DNA from: Planococcus soli
GTDB lineage: Bacteria > Bacillota > Bacilli > Bacillales_A > Planococcaceae
Assembly (NCBI RefSeq): GCF_016881065.1
Contig: NZ_WXYN01000016.1
Coordinates: 153,012 to 217,011 of the forward strand
Length of the DNA stretch: 64,000 nt
Direction of reading: 5' to 3'
Shown here: positions 8,431 to 17,379 of the stretch, piece after piece
Layout of the letters: every line of letters starts with the position of its first letter
Numbering within the stretch: position 1 is the stretch's first letter
Notes under the pieces: model-generated
What the model was told of the DNA's origin: nothing
What the model saw: only the letters and a program-made list of their open reading frames with translations
Databases searched by the model: none
Program-made: the position numbers and the translations under genes

Positions 8431-8496
8431 TTATCCACATGTTAATAAGTTCCGTTTTTGTAAGAACATCATGAAAATTAAAATATTTTATCCACA
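8431..8496. promoter_or_regulatory. Pair of perfect DnaA boxes
   Basis: TTATCCACA, the 9-bp consensus DnaA box, occurs at 8431-8439 and again at 8488-8496, same strand, 57 bp apart, in an AT-rich intergenic region. This sits in the 305-bp gap 8407-8711, which otherwise holds only a mini-ORF. There is no dnaA or dnaN gene nearby, so this is not the replication origin. Confidence 0.6.
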
Positions 8497-8540
8497 TAGC
8501 ACACATAAATAGCATAGTTAGTGTGCATAAGGAGAGGAAT

Positions 8541-8585
8541 ATGGAACATCTTGCTTCCAAATCCGGAATTTGGGGTATTTTCTAG
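8541..8585 (+). CDS. Possible 14-aa leader peptide
   Basis: ATG with a strong AAGGAGAGG site eight bases upstream opens MEHLASKSGIWGIF and stops at 8585, 126 bp before the small membrane protein gene. The ribosome site is better than chance, but no attenuator structure is evident. It could be a leader ORF or noise. Confidence 0.25.
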   Translation: MEHLASKSGIWGIF

Positions 8586-8711
8586 TTGTTCTCTATGTTT
8601 CCCCTTAGAGTTATTAACAAACATGGATCGGACAGAAATACAACAGAAGTGGTTGCAGTTTTTCGCAAAGGGAATAGGAAAATATCTTATGTTCAGACGG
8701 GGGCGATCAAA

Positions 8712-8933
8712 ATGGAACTTTTTCTGAAACTGATCCGTTATGCTGGCTTACTAATTTTTGCGATAGGAGTCTTGCTGTCTACTGTGACTCTGATCAATTT
8801 TATTTTCGGTTTAACCGATGCTTTATGGTTTCAGATTTACTTTATCCGTTTGTATTTGTTTCTGGTGATTTCAGGGATTCTGCTTTATATTCTCATTACG
8901 TTCCGAAGAAAAGACAACGAAAAAAAGGAGTAG
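8712..8933 (+). CDS. Small two-helix membrane protein
   Basis: 73 aa, unknown function. Two hydrophobic segments (about 9-32 and 40-62) and a charged C-terminal tail FRRKDNEKKE suggest an integral membrane protein with both ends inside. The ATG at 8712 follows CGGGGGCG at proper spacing; a longer in-frame extension has no ribosome site. Followed directly by a terminator that overlaps the stop codon region. Confidence 0.7.
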   Translation: MELFLKLIRYAGLLIFAIGVLLSTVTLINFIFGLTDALWFQIYFIRLYLFLVISGILLYILITFRRKDNEKKE

Positions 8934-8951
8934 CCGAGGCTGCTCCTTTTT
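8921..8951 (+). terminator. Rho-independent terminator
   Basis: AAGGAGTAGC pairs with GCTGCTCCTT and is followed by a T-run; the stem includes the stop codon of the small membrane protein. Confidence 0.85.
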
Positions 8952-9001
8952 GCTGTTTCAAAACTCACTAAGAAGGAAAATCCTCCATTACTGGATGAAA
9001 C

Positions 9002-10021
9002 TTATTTTTTTGCCAATAATTCTTCGAAATACGTGCCGAACTCTTTTGAACGTTTCAAAATCGTGCTTGAAGATACGCCGAATTTTTCGCTTAAGTCTTT
9101 TGCAGAAAGCATTGGCCCTTTAACCAGTTCGTGATCCTGCAGGAATCTCCAATAGCCGGCTACAAGTGCTTCCGGTTTTTGGACAGTTGGCTGCTGGCTC
9201 ACAAGATAGCTGTTTAAGATGCTAGTAATGTTGTTGATTGTCTCTTCATCAAAATCTGCCTGCTCAATATGCTTGTCAAGTTCTGCCATCACCGAATCGT
9301 GTTCGGGAGAAAGCTGGATGCTTTCTTCAACACTGCCAGTTGAATACTTGACGATTTGTTCAACCACAGCCAAGTAATTATCGCGCAGATAGCTTTCATC
9401 CTCTGAACCATTGTCAGCAGCGATTTGTGCTTTTAGCTGCTCAAGGAATGGAGCGAATTCTCCAACGACTGTCAAATAGCCATTAAGGAACAACACGCCT
9501 TCTTTTCCAATACGGGAGTCCGGAAGAAGAATGGCCAGCAAGCCTTGTCCGTTTTCCATATCTGTTGGCGGCTGATCTGTCATTTTGAGTGTTTCACCCG
9601 TAAAGACATCTTTGAACTGAGCCGTTTCTGTATTGCCTTCAATGTATTGCCCAAGGAATACCTTTGCGTCTTTCCAGTTTTCAAGCACTTCTTTAGTTGA
9701 AGGGCGTTGAGCCAGTTCGATTTGCTTAGCTAAAAAGTCTTCCCAAAGTTCCGGTTTTTTCATGAACAGGAAATTCTCGATTACAAAGGCCTGGGCATCG
9801 TTTTCAGCCATGGATTGCATCAAGCGTGGCTGCCACTCCTGTTGAAGTTCACGAAAATCGGCAAGCTGTTCCTGATTTGGGTTTTCCGAGAAGAACTGCT
9901 GACGTACTTTGAACAGTTCATCATTCACCAAATCATTGATGGACACAGTTTGCTGTTTTCCGTGACACTTTTTGTACTTTTTACCGCTGCCGCATGGGCA
10001 TGGATCATTTCTTCCTACCAT
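9002..10021 (-). CDS. SEC-C zinc-motif protein
   Basis: 339 aa. The N-terminus carries the SEC-C metal motif [17 protein letters not shown] (Cys8, Cys10, Cys19, His20), the zinc module found at the SecA C-terminus. The central 250 residues are helical and acidic without a recognised domain. The last 40 residues ([20 protein letters not shown]) resemble a helix-turn-helix. The ATG at 10021 has AGGTG six bases upstream; a GTG three codons earlier lies inside that site. Role unknown: ribosome or SecB binding through SEC-C is possible, and the HTH-like tail hints at nucleic-acid contact. Confidence 0.85.
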   Translation of the reverse strand: MVGRNDPCPCGSGKKYKKCHGKQQTVSINDLVNDELFKVRQQFFSENPNQEQLADFRELQQEWQPRLMQSMAENDAQAFVIENFLFMKKPELWEDFLAKQIELAQRPSTKEVLENWKDAKVFLGQYIEGNTETAQFKDVFTGETLKMTDQPPTDMENGQGLLAILLPDSRIGKEGVLFLNGYLTVVGEFAPFLEQLKAQIAADNGSEDESYLRDNYLAVVEQIVKYSTGSVEESIQLSPEHDSVMAELDKHIEQADFDEETINNITSILNSYLVSQQPTVQKPEALVAGYWRFLQDHELVKGPMLSAKDLSEKFGVSSSTILKRSKEFGTYFEELLAKK

Positions 10022-10200
10022 TCTAATCACCTACATTTTTTATTGAGTGTAACATAAAATGGCGATACGCTCAAAAGTCTGACGATTTAGACGCGGAGAG
10101 ATCGTACAGAAACATACTGTGATGGCTGGGGATAGGGAGCGGAAGCTGTTTTTTGTCCCATTTTTTGGAAAGAGGTTAACCGAACTATAAATACCTAAAA

Positions 10201-10229
10201 TAGGCACAAAGCAGAACCCGTATTATAAT
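10201..10229 (+). promoter_or_regulatory. Promoter of the signal peptidase gene
   Basis: Perfect -10 TATAAT (10224-10229) with a weak -35 TAGGCA at 17-bp spacing, 35 bases before the start codon. Confidence 0.6.
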
Positions 10230-10264
10230 AGAGTAAAACAAGCAATGAGCAGGAGGGGACAAAT

Positions 10265-10798
10265 GTGTTTGAAGATCCGGTAGAAGAATCGATTTCATGG
10301 ATGCGTGTCATCTTTTTGACCGTGCTTATTGTTTTGGTGTCCCGGCATTTCCTGTTCGAACCTGTGGCCGTGCACGGCGAATCCATGATGCCTACATTTG
10401 AAGACGATGACAAAGTCATGCTGGTGAAGATTTATTCGATTGAAAATTTTGATATGATCGTGTTCACTGCACCAAATGGAGTGAATTTCATCAAGCGGGT
10501 GATTGGCGTTCCGGGAGACCGTATTTCCATGGAAGATGATCAATTGTATGTCAATGGCAAGGCCGAAGCAGAACCTTATTTGGATAAAAACAGGAAACTG
10601 GCGGAGCAGCAGGGACTTTACCGATTGACCGAGGATTTTAAGGAATTTACGGTGCCGGCAGAATCCTATTATGTATTGGGTGACAACCGGTTAAACAGTA
10701 TGGACTCCAGAGTTTTAGGGTTTATTTCCCGAGATTCGATCGTGGGTGAAGTGAAAATCAGACTTGCTCCTTTCAATCATGTGGGAATTGTAGAATGA
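10265..10798 (+). CDS. lepB: Type I signal peptidase
   Basis: 177 aa, membrane-anchored by one N-terminal segment (about 11-27). The catalytic Ser40 is in VHGESMMPTF and the general base Lys77 in NFIKRVIGVPGD; box E YYVLGDNRLNSMDSR is complete. It removes signal peptides from exported proteins on the outer face of the membrane. Start is GTG at 10265, after AGGAGGGG. It resembles the Bacillus SipS/T family in size. Single gene with its own promoter and terminator. Confidence 0.95.
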   Translation: MFEDPVEESISWMRVIFLTVLIVLVSRHFLFEPVAVHGESMMPTFEDDDKVMLVKIYSIENFDMIVFTAPNGVNFIKRVIGVPGDRISMEDDQLYVNGKAEAEPYLDKNRKLAEQQGLYRLTEDFKEFTVPAESYYVLGDNRLNSMDSRVLGFISRDSIVGEVKIRLAPFNHVGIVE

Positions 10799-10819
10799 AA
10801 CATCAGTTTCTGTTCCAGC

Positions 10820-10870
10820 ACACAAAAAGGCAGCTACCCCTTTGGAAGAGGCAGCTGTCTTTTGGTGTGC
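10820..10870. terminator. Bidirectional terminator between lepB and mtnE
   Basis: CACAAAAAGGCAGCT pairs with AGCTGTCTTTTGGTGTG (one G-T pair); it serves both convergent genes. Confidence 0.75.
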
Positions 10871-10871
10871 T

Positions 10872-12035
10872 TTAAAATAAATTTAATTTTTCAATTCGGT
10901 TTATCGCTTCGATGATACGGGCTTCATCAACCAATAATCCGACACGGACAAAGCCTTCGCCGCCATCACCGAATCCGCTGCCTGCAGCAACTGAAATATC
11001 GGCTTTTTCCAGAAGAAAGTCGGCAAATTCCACACTGGTGAATCCTTTCGGAACCGGCAGCCAAGCAAAGAAAGAACCTGCTGGCGCTTCAATGTTCCAA
11101 CCGATGCGCGAGCATTCTTCAGCGAGGATATTGCGGCGTTTTTCGTAAAGGTCCACCAGCTCGTCCACGCACTGCTGATCAGCGCTCAATGCTTCCGCTG
11201 CGGCCATTTGGACGGCAGGGAATAAACCTGCAAATAAATGGTCTTGGATCAAGTTAAGCGCTTCAATCATTTTGGAGTTGCCAACAGCAAATCCGATGCG
11301 CCAGCCGGCCATGTTGTATGTTTTCGATAAGGTATACATCTCGATGCCAATTTCTTTGGCTCCTTCAGATTGCAGGAAGCTTACCGGTTTTTTGCCTTCG
11401 TACCCGACAGCGCCATAAGCAAAATCATGGACAACAGCAATGCCGTTGTTTTTAGCGAAAGCGACAGTTTCATCAAAAAAGTCTTTATTGGCAATAGCGC
11501 CTGTTGGATTGTTCGGGTAGTTCAAGTACATCAGTTTAGCTTGCGTCCGGACGGATTCCGGCAGCTCGCTGTAGTTCGGCAAATAGCCGTTTTCTGGATC
11601 CAGCCGCAACAGCTCGTAGCCGATGTCGGCAAGTGGGGCACTGGACAGGTAATCCGGGTATCCGGGATCCGGCAGCAGCAGGATGTCCTCGGGATTCAGC
11701 AGGGCCAGTGGCAATTCGACCAGGCCGATTTTAGTTCCAGCCAGTATGGCTACTTCAAGATCGGGGTCGATATCAACGCCGTATTCGCGTTTGTAAAAAG
11801 CCACTGCAGCCTGGCGCAGTTCGGCAATGCCGCGAAAAGGCGAGTATTTGTGCGTTTTTGGATCGGCCGCGGCCGTTTGCAGCGCTTTGATGATATGGCC
11901 TGGCGTCGGCTGATCGGGATTGCCTTGGCCAAGGTTGATAACGTCACGCCCTTCGGCAATGGCTTTGCTCGTTTTAGCGACCAGCGAAGCAAAAAATTGG
12001 GTAGGCAGGTTTTGCAGGCGATTTGAAAATTCCAT
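10872..12035 (-). CDS. mtnE: PLP-dependent aminotransferase, MtnE-like
   Basis: 387 aa from the ATG at 12035, preceded by AAGGAGA. Class I/II aminotransferase fold with PNNPTGA (about 174-180), DFAYGAVGY and the PLP-lysine in YTLSKTYNMAGWRIG (Lys238). Closest by eye to Bacillus MtnE (YkrV), which makes methionine from 2-keto-4-methylthiobutyrate using glutamine or other amino donors. It diverges from an omega-amidase gene (mtnU) with an 85-bp gap, a pairing that fits the glutamine transaminase/omega-amidase route, and lies near a SAM riboswitch. The rest of the mtn pathway is not in the window. Confidence 0.82.
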   Translation of the reverse strand: MEFSNRLQNLPTQFFASLVAKTSKAIAEGRDVINLGQGNPDQPTPGHIIKALQTAAADPKTHKYSPFRGIAELRQAAVAFYKREYGVDIDPDLEVAILAGTKIGLVELPLALLNPEDILLLPDPGYPDYLSSAPLADIGYELLRLDPENGYLPNYSELPESVRTQAKLMYLNYPNNPTGAIANKDFFDETVAFAKNNGIAVVHDFAYGAVGYEGKKPVSFLQSEGAKEIGIEMYTLSKTYNMAGWRIGFAVGNSKMIEALNLIQDHLFAGLFPAVQMAAAEALSADQQCVDELVDLYEKRRNILAEECSRIGWNIEAPAGSFFAWLPVPKGFTSVEFADFLLEKADISVAAGSGFGDGGEGFVRVGLLVDEARIIEAINRIEKLNLF

Positions 12036-12120
12036 GAGATTCTCCTTGTTTTCGAAATAATTGCACATCTACCCCAAATCTTATAGAGTTTAAGGTAACT
12101 TGTCTACTGGAGGAGAAAAT

Positions 12121-12927
12121 ATGAAAATTGCATGCGTACAGATGGATATCGCTTTTGGAGAGCCTGAACAGAATTACCGGCAGGTTGTGGATTATTTGAC
12201 AGAGGCGGCAAACAATGGGGCTGAGACCATTGTTCTGCCTGAAATGTGGAACACCGGCTATGCCCTGACGGAACTGGAAGCCTTGGCAGACAGCACGAAC
12301 CGCACAGTGGAACTGCTGAAAGGTTTTGCAAAAGAACACGCGGTGAATATTGTTGGCGGCTCGGTTTCAACGAAAAAGGCTGATGGTTTCTACAATACAA
12401 TGTTTGTTGTCAGCAAAACGGGTGAGCTTGTTTCAGAATATGACAAAGCGCATCGCTTCGGCTTGATGGATGAACACATCCATCTCGAAGAAGGAGATTC
12501 CCTCGGTCTATTCGAATTGGACAATATCGCATTCGGCGGAGTGATTTGCTACGATATCCGTTTCCCTGAATGGATTCGTGCTCAAGCTCTGAACGGCGCA
12601 AAACTCATTTTTGTTTCAGCAGAATGGCCGGAAGCACGAATTGACCATTGGCGCATCCTGCTGCAGGCACGCGCCATTGAGAACCAGTGCTTTATCGTTG
12701 CAGTAAACCGCATCGGCAGCGACCCGAACAACGAATTTGGCGGCAGCACGATGGCCATTGCTCCATGGGGAGAAGTTCGCTTGGACATGAAAAAAGAAGA
12801 AGGCATCGGCTATGTGGAAATCGATTTAGCTGAAGTCGAGGAGGTCCGGAAACGGATTCCGGTGTTCGATGACCGCCGCGAAAAGTTGTACGAAAAGTTC
12901 AAAAAGCAGATTGACACCCTGCAGTAA
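12121..12927 (+). CDS. mtnU: Carbon-nitrogen hydrolase / omega-amidase, MtnU-like
   Basis: 268 aa nitrilase-superfamily enzyme. The Glu-Lys-Cys triad is complete: VLPEMWNTGY (Glu41), YDKAHRFG (Lys109), GGVICYDIRFPEW (Cys143). Family members close to Bacillus MtnU (YkrU) hydrolyse 2-oxoglutaramate, the by-product of glutamine-dependent transamination, which drives the MtnE reaction forward. The ATG at 12121 follows GGAGG; an upstream TTG is in frame but lacks a site. Its tail overlaps the promoter of the S-box element. Confidence 0.87.
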   Translation: MKIACVQMDIAFGEPEQNYRQVVDYLTEAANNGAETIVLPEMWNTGYALTELEALADSTNRTVELLKGFAKEHAVNIVGGSVSTKKADGFYNTMFVVSKTGELVSEYDKAHRFGLMDEHIHLEEGDSLGLFELDNIAFGGVICYDIRFPEWIRAQALNGAKLIFVSAEWPEARIDHWRILLQARAIENQCFIVAVNRIGSDPNNEFGGSTMAIAPWGEVRLDMKKEEGIGYVEIDLAEVEEVRKRIPVFDDRREKLYEKFKKQIDTLQ

Positions 12928-12939
12928 TGCCTGTAACAT
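12911..12939 (+). promoter_or_regulatory. Promoter of the SAM-riboswitch/metNIQ unit
   Basis: TTGACA (12911-12916), 17-bp spacer, TAACAT (12934-12939), overlapping the end of mtnU. Transcription would start about 15-20 bases before the riboswitch. Confidence 0.75.
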
Positions 12940-12962
12940 AAAATTCAATCTAATAACCTAAA

Positions 12963-13064
12963 CTTATCAAGAGAGACCGAGGGGTAGGCCCTATGACGTC
13001 CGGCAACCCCCGATTGGGAAGGTGCCAAGTCCTGCGGAACCAGAAAAATGTTCCGGAAGATAAG
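12963..13064 (+). ncRNA. SAM-I (S-box) riboswitch
   Basis: Outer helix CTTATC/GATAAG encloses the hallmark segments ATCAAGAGAGACCGAGGG, CCGGCAACC and AAGGTGCCAA(GT)CC. Binding of S-adenosylmethionine favours the terminator at 13084. It controls metNIQ. Confidence 0.97.
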
Positions 13065-13083
13065 TCGAGAAATTAAACTTTTC

Positions 13084-13118
13084 GATGCCTCTTTCTTGAT
13101 GAAAGAGGCATCTTTTTG
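13084..13118 (+). terminator. SAM-riboswitch attenuator
   Basis: GATGCCTCTTTC pairs with GAAAGAGGCATC and is followed by TTTTT, 16 bases before the metN ribosome site. Confidence 0.93.
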
Positions 13119-13134
13119 TTGGCGGGAGGAAGCT

Positions 13135-14148
13135 ATGATACAGATTGAGAAATTGACGAAAACTTACACAACCAAACATGGCACCGTCACTGGAGTGGAC
13201 AATGTTTCATTGGATATTGGAAAAGGGGAGATTTTTGGCATCGTCGGTTATTCGGGCGCCGGTAAAAGCTCTTTAATCCGATGCATCAATCTGCTTGAAC
13301 GTCCCACCTCAGGCAGTGTCATAGTAGATGGCAAAGATCTGACTAAATTGAATGGGAACCAGTTGAGAAAAGCCCGCTTGAAAATCGGCATGATCTTTCA
13401 GCATTTTTATCTGATCAGCCAAAAAACGGTCTACGACAATATCGCTTTTGCGCTTCGGGCTGCAGGCACTCCTCCAAAAATCATTTCAGCTCGTGTGGAA
13501 GAGCTGCTCGAAATGGTCGGCCTATCCGACAAGCGTGATGTTTATCCGGCCCAACTGAGCGGCGGCCAAAAGCAGCGTGTCGGCATTGCCCGGGCGCTGG
13601 CCAACAATCCGGCAGTACTGCTATGCGATGAAGCAACATCGGCACTCGATCCCAATACGACCTTATCCATCTTGCGGTTGCTGAAAGACATCAACCGTAA
13701 ATTGAACATTACGATTGTGCTGATTACGCACGAAATGAATGTGGTCAAAGAAATCTGCGACCGAATGGCTGTCATGCAGGAAGGGTGCGTCATTGAAGAA
13801 GGACAGGTATACGACATCTTTGCAGATCCCCAAAAGGATTTGACGAAGGAATTCATTTCCAGTGTCGTTTCGTTTAATGTTCCCGAACATCTTCTGAAGG
13901 AATTTACTGGAACACTGGTGAAAGTGCTGTTCAAGGGCGGTGTCGCAGGAGAAGGTGTAATTTCTGATACTCTGCAGAACTACCCAATCAAAGGGAATTT
14001 TTTGCATGGGGCAATCGAATATATTCAGGAACGGCCGCTTGGAGTATTTATCATGGAGCTGAAAGGCACTTCTTCCGCTGTTATGGACGCATTAAAGTAC
14101 ATGGAAAGCAGATCTGCAATTGTGGAGGTGATTCCTAGTGGGCATTGA
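13135..14148 (+). CDS. metN: Methionine ABC transporter ATPase
   Basis: 337 aa. Walker A GYSGAGKS (38-45), signature LSGGQKQRVGIARAL (141-155), Walker B LLCDEATSALD (Asp165, Glu166). The C-terminal ~90 residues form the NIL/ACT-like regulatory domain that binds methionine in MetN proteins. It powers import of methionine. The ATG follows GGGAGGAAGCT; a longer upstream frame runs through the riboswitch and is not coding. It overlaps metI by 11 bp. Confidence 0.96.
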   Translation: MIQIEKLTKTYTTKHGTVTGVDNVSLDIGKGEIFGIVGYSGAGKSSLIRCINLLERPTSGSVIVDGKDLTKLNGNQLRKARLKIGMIFQHFYLISQKTVYDNIAFALRAAGTPPKIISARVEELLEMVGLSDKRDVYPAQLSGGQKQRVGIARALANNPAVLLCDEATSALDPNTTLSILRLLKDINRKLNITIVLITHEMNVVKEICDRMAVMQEGCVIEEGQVYDIFADPQKDLTKEFISSVVSFNVPEHLLKEFTGTLVKVLFKGGVAGEGVISDTLQNYPIKGNFLHGAIEYIQERPLGVFIMELKGTSSAVMDALKYMESRSAIVEVIPSGH

Positions 14149-14809
14149 ATGGGGACGAATAATTGAACTTTGGCCAGAGATACAAACTGCATTTTTTCAA
14201 ACATTGACGATGATCGGCATCTCGTTATCTGTAGCGTTAATCGTCGGGCTGCCGTTAGGGATTTTGCTGTTTATCACAGACCGTGGCTTGTTTCTGGAAA
14301 ATCGTCCGGTAAATTCTGTAGTCGGCTTTGTCGTCAACATCGTCCGCTCGATTCCGTTTATTATTTTGCTGGTGGCACTTATCCCGCTGACTAAATTCAT
14401 TACTGGAACGACAATCGGTCCGATTGCGGCGAGTGTCTCGTTATCGGTTGCGGCCATTCCTTTTTTCGCGCGGATTGTGGAAACCTCACTCCGTGAAATC
14501 GACAAGGGCGTCATCGAGGCAGCAATTGCAGTAGGCGCTACACCGTGGATGATCATTAAAGACGTTCTGCTTCCGGAAGCGAAAGCGAGCATTATCCAAG
14601 GCGTGACGTTGACCATCATCAGCTTGGTCGCCTATTCGGCCATGGCTGGCGTTGTAGGGGGCGGAGGCATTGGAGATCTGGCCATCCGCTTCGGTTATTA
14701 CCGGTACGATAATACCATCATGATTGTCACAGTCGTCATTTTGATTGTGCTGGTCCAATTGATACAACAGGCAGGAGATTATACAGCTAAAGCCATCGAC
14801 AAACGATAA
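14138..14809 (+). CDS. metI: Methionine ABC transporter permease
   Basis: 223 aa with five hydrophobic segments and the EAA loop REIDKGVIEAAIAVGATPW (about 113-131) that docks onto MetN. Start is GTG at 14138 with GGAGGTGATTCC upstream, so translation is coupled to metN. Called metP in Bacillus subtilis. Confidence 0.95.
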   Translation: MGIEWGRIIELWPEIQTAFFQTLTMIGISLSVALIVGLPLGILLFITDRGLFLENRPVNSVVGFVVNIVRSIPFIILLVALIPLTKFITGTTIGPIAASVSLSVAAIPFFARIVETSLREIDKGVIEAAIAVGATPWMIIKDVLLPEAKASIIQGVTLTIISLVAYSAMAGVVGGGGIGDLAIRFGYYRYDNTIMIVTVVILIVLVQLIQQAGDYTAKAIDKR

Positions 14810-14823
14810 GGGGAGAGAATAAT

Positions 14824-15654
14824 ATGAAAAAATTTGGATTGATAGTAGCAGCGAGTGCATTGGCTTTGGCAGCATGCGGCGGTGGAGAAGAAAGTGGCTC
14901 TTCAGGCTCATCTGAAGAAGCTTCAAAAGATATTAAGCTAGGGGCAACTGCGGGGCCATATAGCGATATGCTAAACCAAGCAATCGTGCCTGGTTTAGAG
15001 GAAAAGGGCTATACGGTGGAAATTGTTGAATTCAGCGATTACATCCAGCCCAATGTGGCGCTTGATGGCGGCGATATCGATGCCAACCTGTTCCAGCACA
15101 CCATTTATCTGGAGAACTTTGAACAGGAGCAAGGAATGGATTTGTCGGCATTGACTACAGTACCGACTGCTCCAATGGGCATTTATTCAAACCAATTTGA
15201 TTCATTGGAAGCCATTGAGGATGGAGCAACCATCGCGATTCCGAATGATCCGGTAAACGGAGCACGTGCATTGCTGATGCTTGAAGCTGAGGGCTTGGTT
15301 GAACTGGATCCGGAAGCGGATGTCCTGCAGGCTTCAGAAAGGGATGTTGTTACAAATACGAAGAACCTCGTGTTCCAACCGATCGAAGCAGGCCAGCTGC
15401 CGCGCGCAGTTGATGGTTCTGATTTAGCGGCTGTACCTGGAAACTTTGCATTGGCAGCTGAAATGAATCTACTTGATGCACTGGTATTAGAAAACATGCC
15501 GGACGAATATCGCAACGTCGTGGCGGTTACTGCTGAAAATGAAGACAGTGAATTGGCTGCCGATTTAGTGGAAGTTGTGGAGTCGGAAGAATTTGAAGCT
15601 GTAATCGACGCGGAATTCGAAGGTTTCGGCAAACCCGAATGGATGGCTGAATAG
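14824..15654 (+). CDS. metQ: Methionine-binding lipoprotein
   Basis: 276 aa. Lipoprotein signal with LAAC and Cys18, then a Ser/Gly/Glu-rich linker. NlpA/MetQ family features include KLGATAGPYSDML, DANLFQHTIYLENF and GSDLAAVPGNFALAA. It delivers D- or L-methionine to MetNI. Last gene of the S-box operon, followed by a terminator. Confidence 0.95.
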   Translation: MKKFGLIVAASALALAACGGGEESGSSGSSEEASKDIKLGATAGPYSDMLNQAIVPGLEEKGYTVEIVEFSDYIQPNVALDGGDIDANLFQHTIYLENFEQEQGMDLSALTTVPTAPMGIYSNQFDSLEAIEDGATIAIPNDPVNGARALLMLEAEGLVELDPEADVLQASERDVVTNTKNLVFQPIEAGQLPRAVDGSDLAAVPGNFALAAEMNLLDALVLENMPDEYRNVVAVTAENEDSELAADLVEVVESEEFEAVIDAEFEGFGKPEWMAE

Positions 15655-15698
15655 AAGAAGTATCATTCACTCAAAGAATTCTATCGAATGTTATAGAA

Positions 15699-15736
15699 AA
15701 AAAGCCGCTCCAGAGAAAAATCTGGAGCGGCTTTCG
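15699..15736. terminator. Terminator after metQ
   Basis: AAAGCCGCTCCAGA pairs with TCTGGAGCGGCTTT with A- and T-rich flanks, so it can also act for the convergent acetyltransferase gene. Confidence 0.88.
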
Positions 15737-15754
15737 TCATATTTAAAGAGCGCT

Positions 15755-16327
15755 TCAGTCACTTTTAGGAATCATTTTGACCATGTGGTGAAACGGCTCA
15801 CCTATAATCGTCCATGGTTCGGAGATGGAGTAGCCGAGGCGTTTGTACAGGCGGATTGCGCTTTCTTTATCCACATCAACATTCAGCGAAAGCTTGCCTC
15901 CGCCTTGAGCCGCAACCAATTTCTCAGCAAAATCGAACAGTTTTGAACCAATTCCTTGGCCCTGGTATTTCGGGTCGACTGAAACGGTGTCGATATACCA
16001 TTCATCGGCATGGGCTTCGGGTTCGATTGTCCGTTCATGGCCCTGTTTTTTGAGTTGTTCAATCAAATAACGGTCCAAATCTTCGGCTTGTTTGCCGTGA
16101 TAAAGCACCAAAATACCGGCGATATCGCCATTTGATGCGGCTGTGTAAGTAGAGCGATAGCTGTGGCGCGTATGTTCACCGCGAACCATCTCTTCTATTT
16201 TTTTCAGCACAGCTTCTGGCTCTTGCTGCGCGGTCATATGATTGGCGATATCGCCGATTGCATTGATGATGAGCGGTGCTGCTTTTTCTGCGTCTTCCGG
16301 CCGTGCTTGTCTAATGATAATATTCAT
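15755..16327 (-). CDS. GNAT-family N-acetyltransferase
   Basis: 190 aa. Acetyl-CoA pyrophosphate-binding motif A is clear in VDPKYQGQGIGSKLFDFAEK, followed by SLNVDVDKESAIRLYKRLGY. The N-terminus IIRQARPEDAEKAAPLI is a standard GNAT beginning. It transfers acetyl from acetyl-CoA to an unknown amine. Start has AAAAGGAGTGG upstream. Single gene. Confidence 0.87.
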   Translation of the reverse strand: MNIIIRQARPEDAEKAAPLIINAIGDIANHMTAQQEPEAVLKKIEEMVRGEHTRHSYRSTYTAASNGDIAGILVLYHGKQAEDLDRYLIEQLKKQGHERTIEPEAHADEWYIDTVSVDPKYQGQGIGSKLFDFAEKLVAAQGGGKLSLNVDVDKESAIRLYKRLGYSISEPWTIIGEPFHHMVKMIPKSD

Positions 16328-16419
16328 TGGGATCCACTCCTTTTGCTTGCATTAACTCTGCTATGACTGAAATAATAGTATATCAACCAAACAGCCCTTT
16401 AGCATGAAGGAGGCGAAAC

Positions 16420-17379
16420 ATGGAAACCACAAGGCACGTCTTGACCTATGGAGATGCATTTGTCGATTATATTGCAGCAAATACAACAAACGACCGATTC
16501 AACCGCCATTTGGGAGGCGCTACAGTAAATGTGGCCGCAGGTATCAGCCGGCTGGGATTGTCCTCAAGATTTATTACAATTACTGGCGACGATGAAACTT
16601 CGGCTTTTGTACGACATGAATTAGTGAAAGAAGGCGTCGATTTAACGCACGCCATCATGGTTCCGGAAAAGCGGGTAAGCGGTGTCTACATTCACCTGAC
16701 TCCGGAATTTGACCGCGTGTTTGCGGATTATGTCAATGAAACACCTGACCTTCAAGTAGAGGGCCATGAACTAAAAGGCGAAGCTTTCGAAAGGGCCAGT
16801 GTCTTTCATTTTTGTTCGGGAACTCTTTTCCATCCTGAGGCAAGAGCCACAACCCGAAAAGCTCTGGAACTGTCAAAAGAGCATAGTGTTCTTTGTTCAT
16901 ATGATGTTAATATTCGTCCGCTGCGCTGGGAAAGTGAAGAGCATTGCCGTGAAACGGTACTCGGCTTTCTGCCATTGGCCGACATTGTCAAACTGACAAC
17001 CGCAGAGCTGGCTTTCCTGATGGAAACCGAATCTCTGGAAGAGGGAATTTCTCGGTTATCGCATTTTTCCATTCCGTTGGTTTTTGTAACCGATGGTGAA
17101 AATGGGACGCATGCGGTTTTTCAAAATCATACTCACCATGTTCCTGTCATTCCCGTGCAGCCAGTGGATACAACAGGCGCTGGGGATGCCTTTATGGCAG
17201 GCGTCATCCGCCACGTCCATTTGCTTGGCTTGCCTGAAACCCAGCAGGAAGTCGTTGACTGTGCTGATTTTGGCAATAAATTGGGGGCACTTTGTGCGAC
17301 AAAAGCAGGAGCTCTGACCGCGATGCCACGGCTCGATGAGATGCAAAAAATCATGAATAAAGGGAGCGAAATTCGATGA
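16420..17379 (+). CDS. PfkB-family carbohydrate kinase (fructokinase-like)
   Basis: 319 aa ribokinase fold. The PfkB signature with the anion hole and catalytic Asp256 is DTTGAGDAFMAG; the N-terminal glycine pair is in HLGGATVNVAAGISRLG, and the substrate-side DVNIRPLRW motif is typical of fructokinase/2-keto-3-deoxygluconate kinases. It phosphorylates a sugar with ATP; the exact sugar cannot be read. ATG after GAAGGAGGCG. Its stop overlaps the start of the OsmC gene by 4 bp. Confidence 0.87.
   Translation: METTRHVLTYGDAFVDYIAANTTNDRFNRHLGGATVNVAAGISRLGLSSRFITITGDDETSAFVRHELVKEGVDLTHAIMVPEKRVSGVYIHLTPEFDRVFADYVNETPDLQVEGHELKGEAFERASVFHFCSGTLFHPEARATTRKALELSKEHSVLCSYDVNIRPLRWESEEHCRETVLGFLPLADIVKLTTAELAFLMETESLEEGISRLSHFSIPLVFVTDGENGTHAVFQNHTHHVPVIPVQPVDTTGAGDAFMAGVIRHVHLLGLPETQQEVVDCADFGNKLGALCATKAGALTAMPRLDEMQKIMNKGSEIR

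Noticed and set aside
11370-12026. 218-aa ORF on the plus strand
   Set aside because: Full antisense of the mtnE-like gene, no ribosome site, no recognisable domain.
15183-15632. 149-aa minus-strand ORF rich in Ser/Thr
   Set aside because: Antisense of metQ; composition reflects reversed coding bias.
15867-15875. TTATCCACA DnaA-box sequence
   Set aside because: Single copy inside the acetyltransferase coding region; expected by chance.
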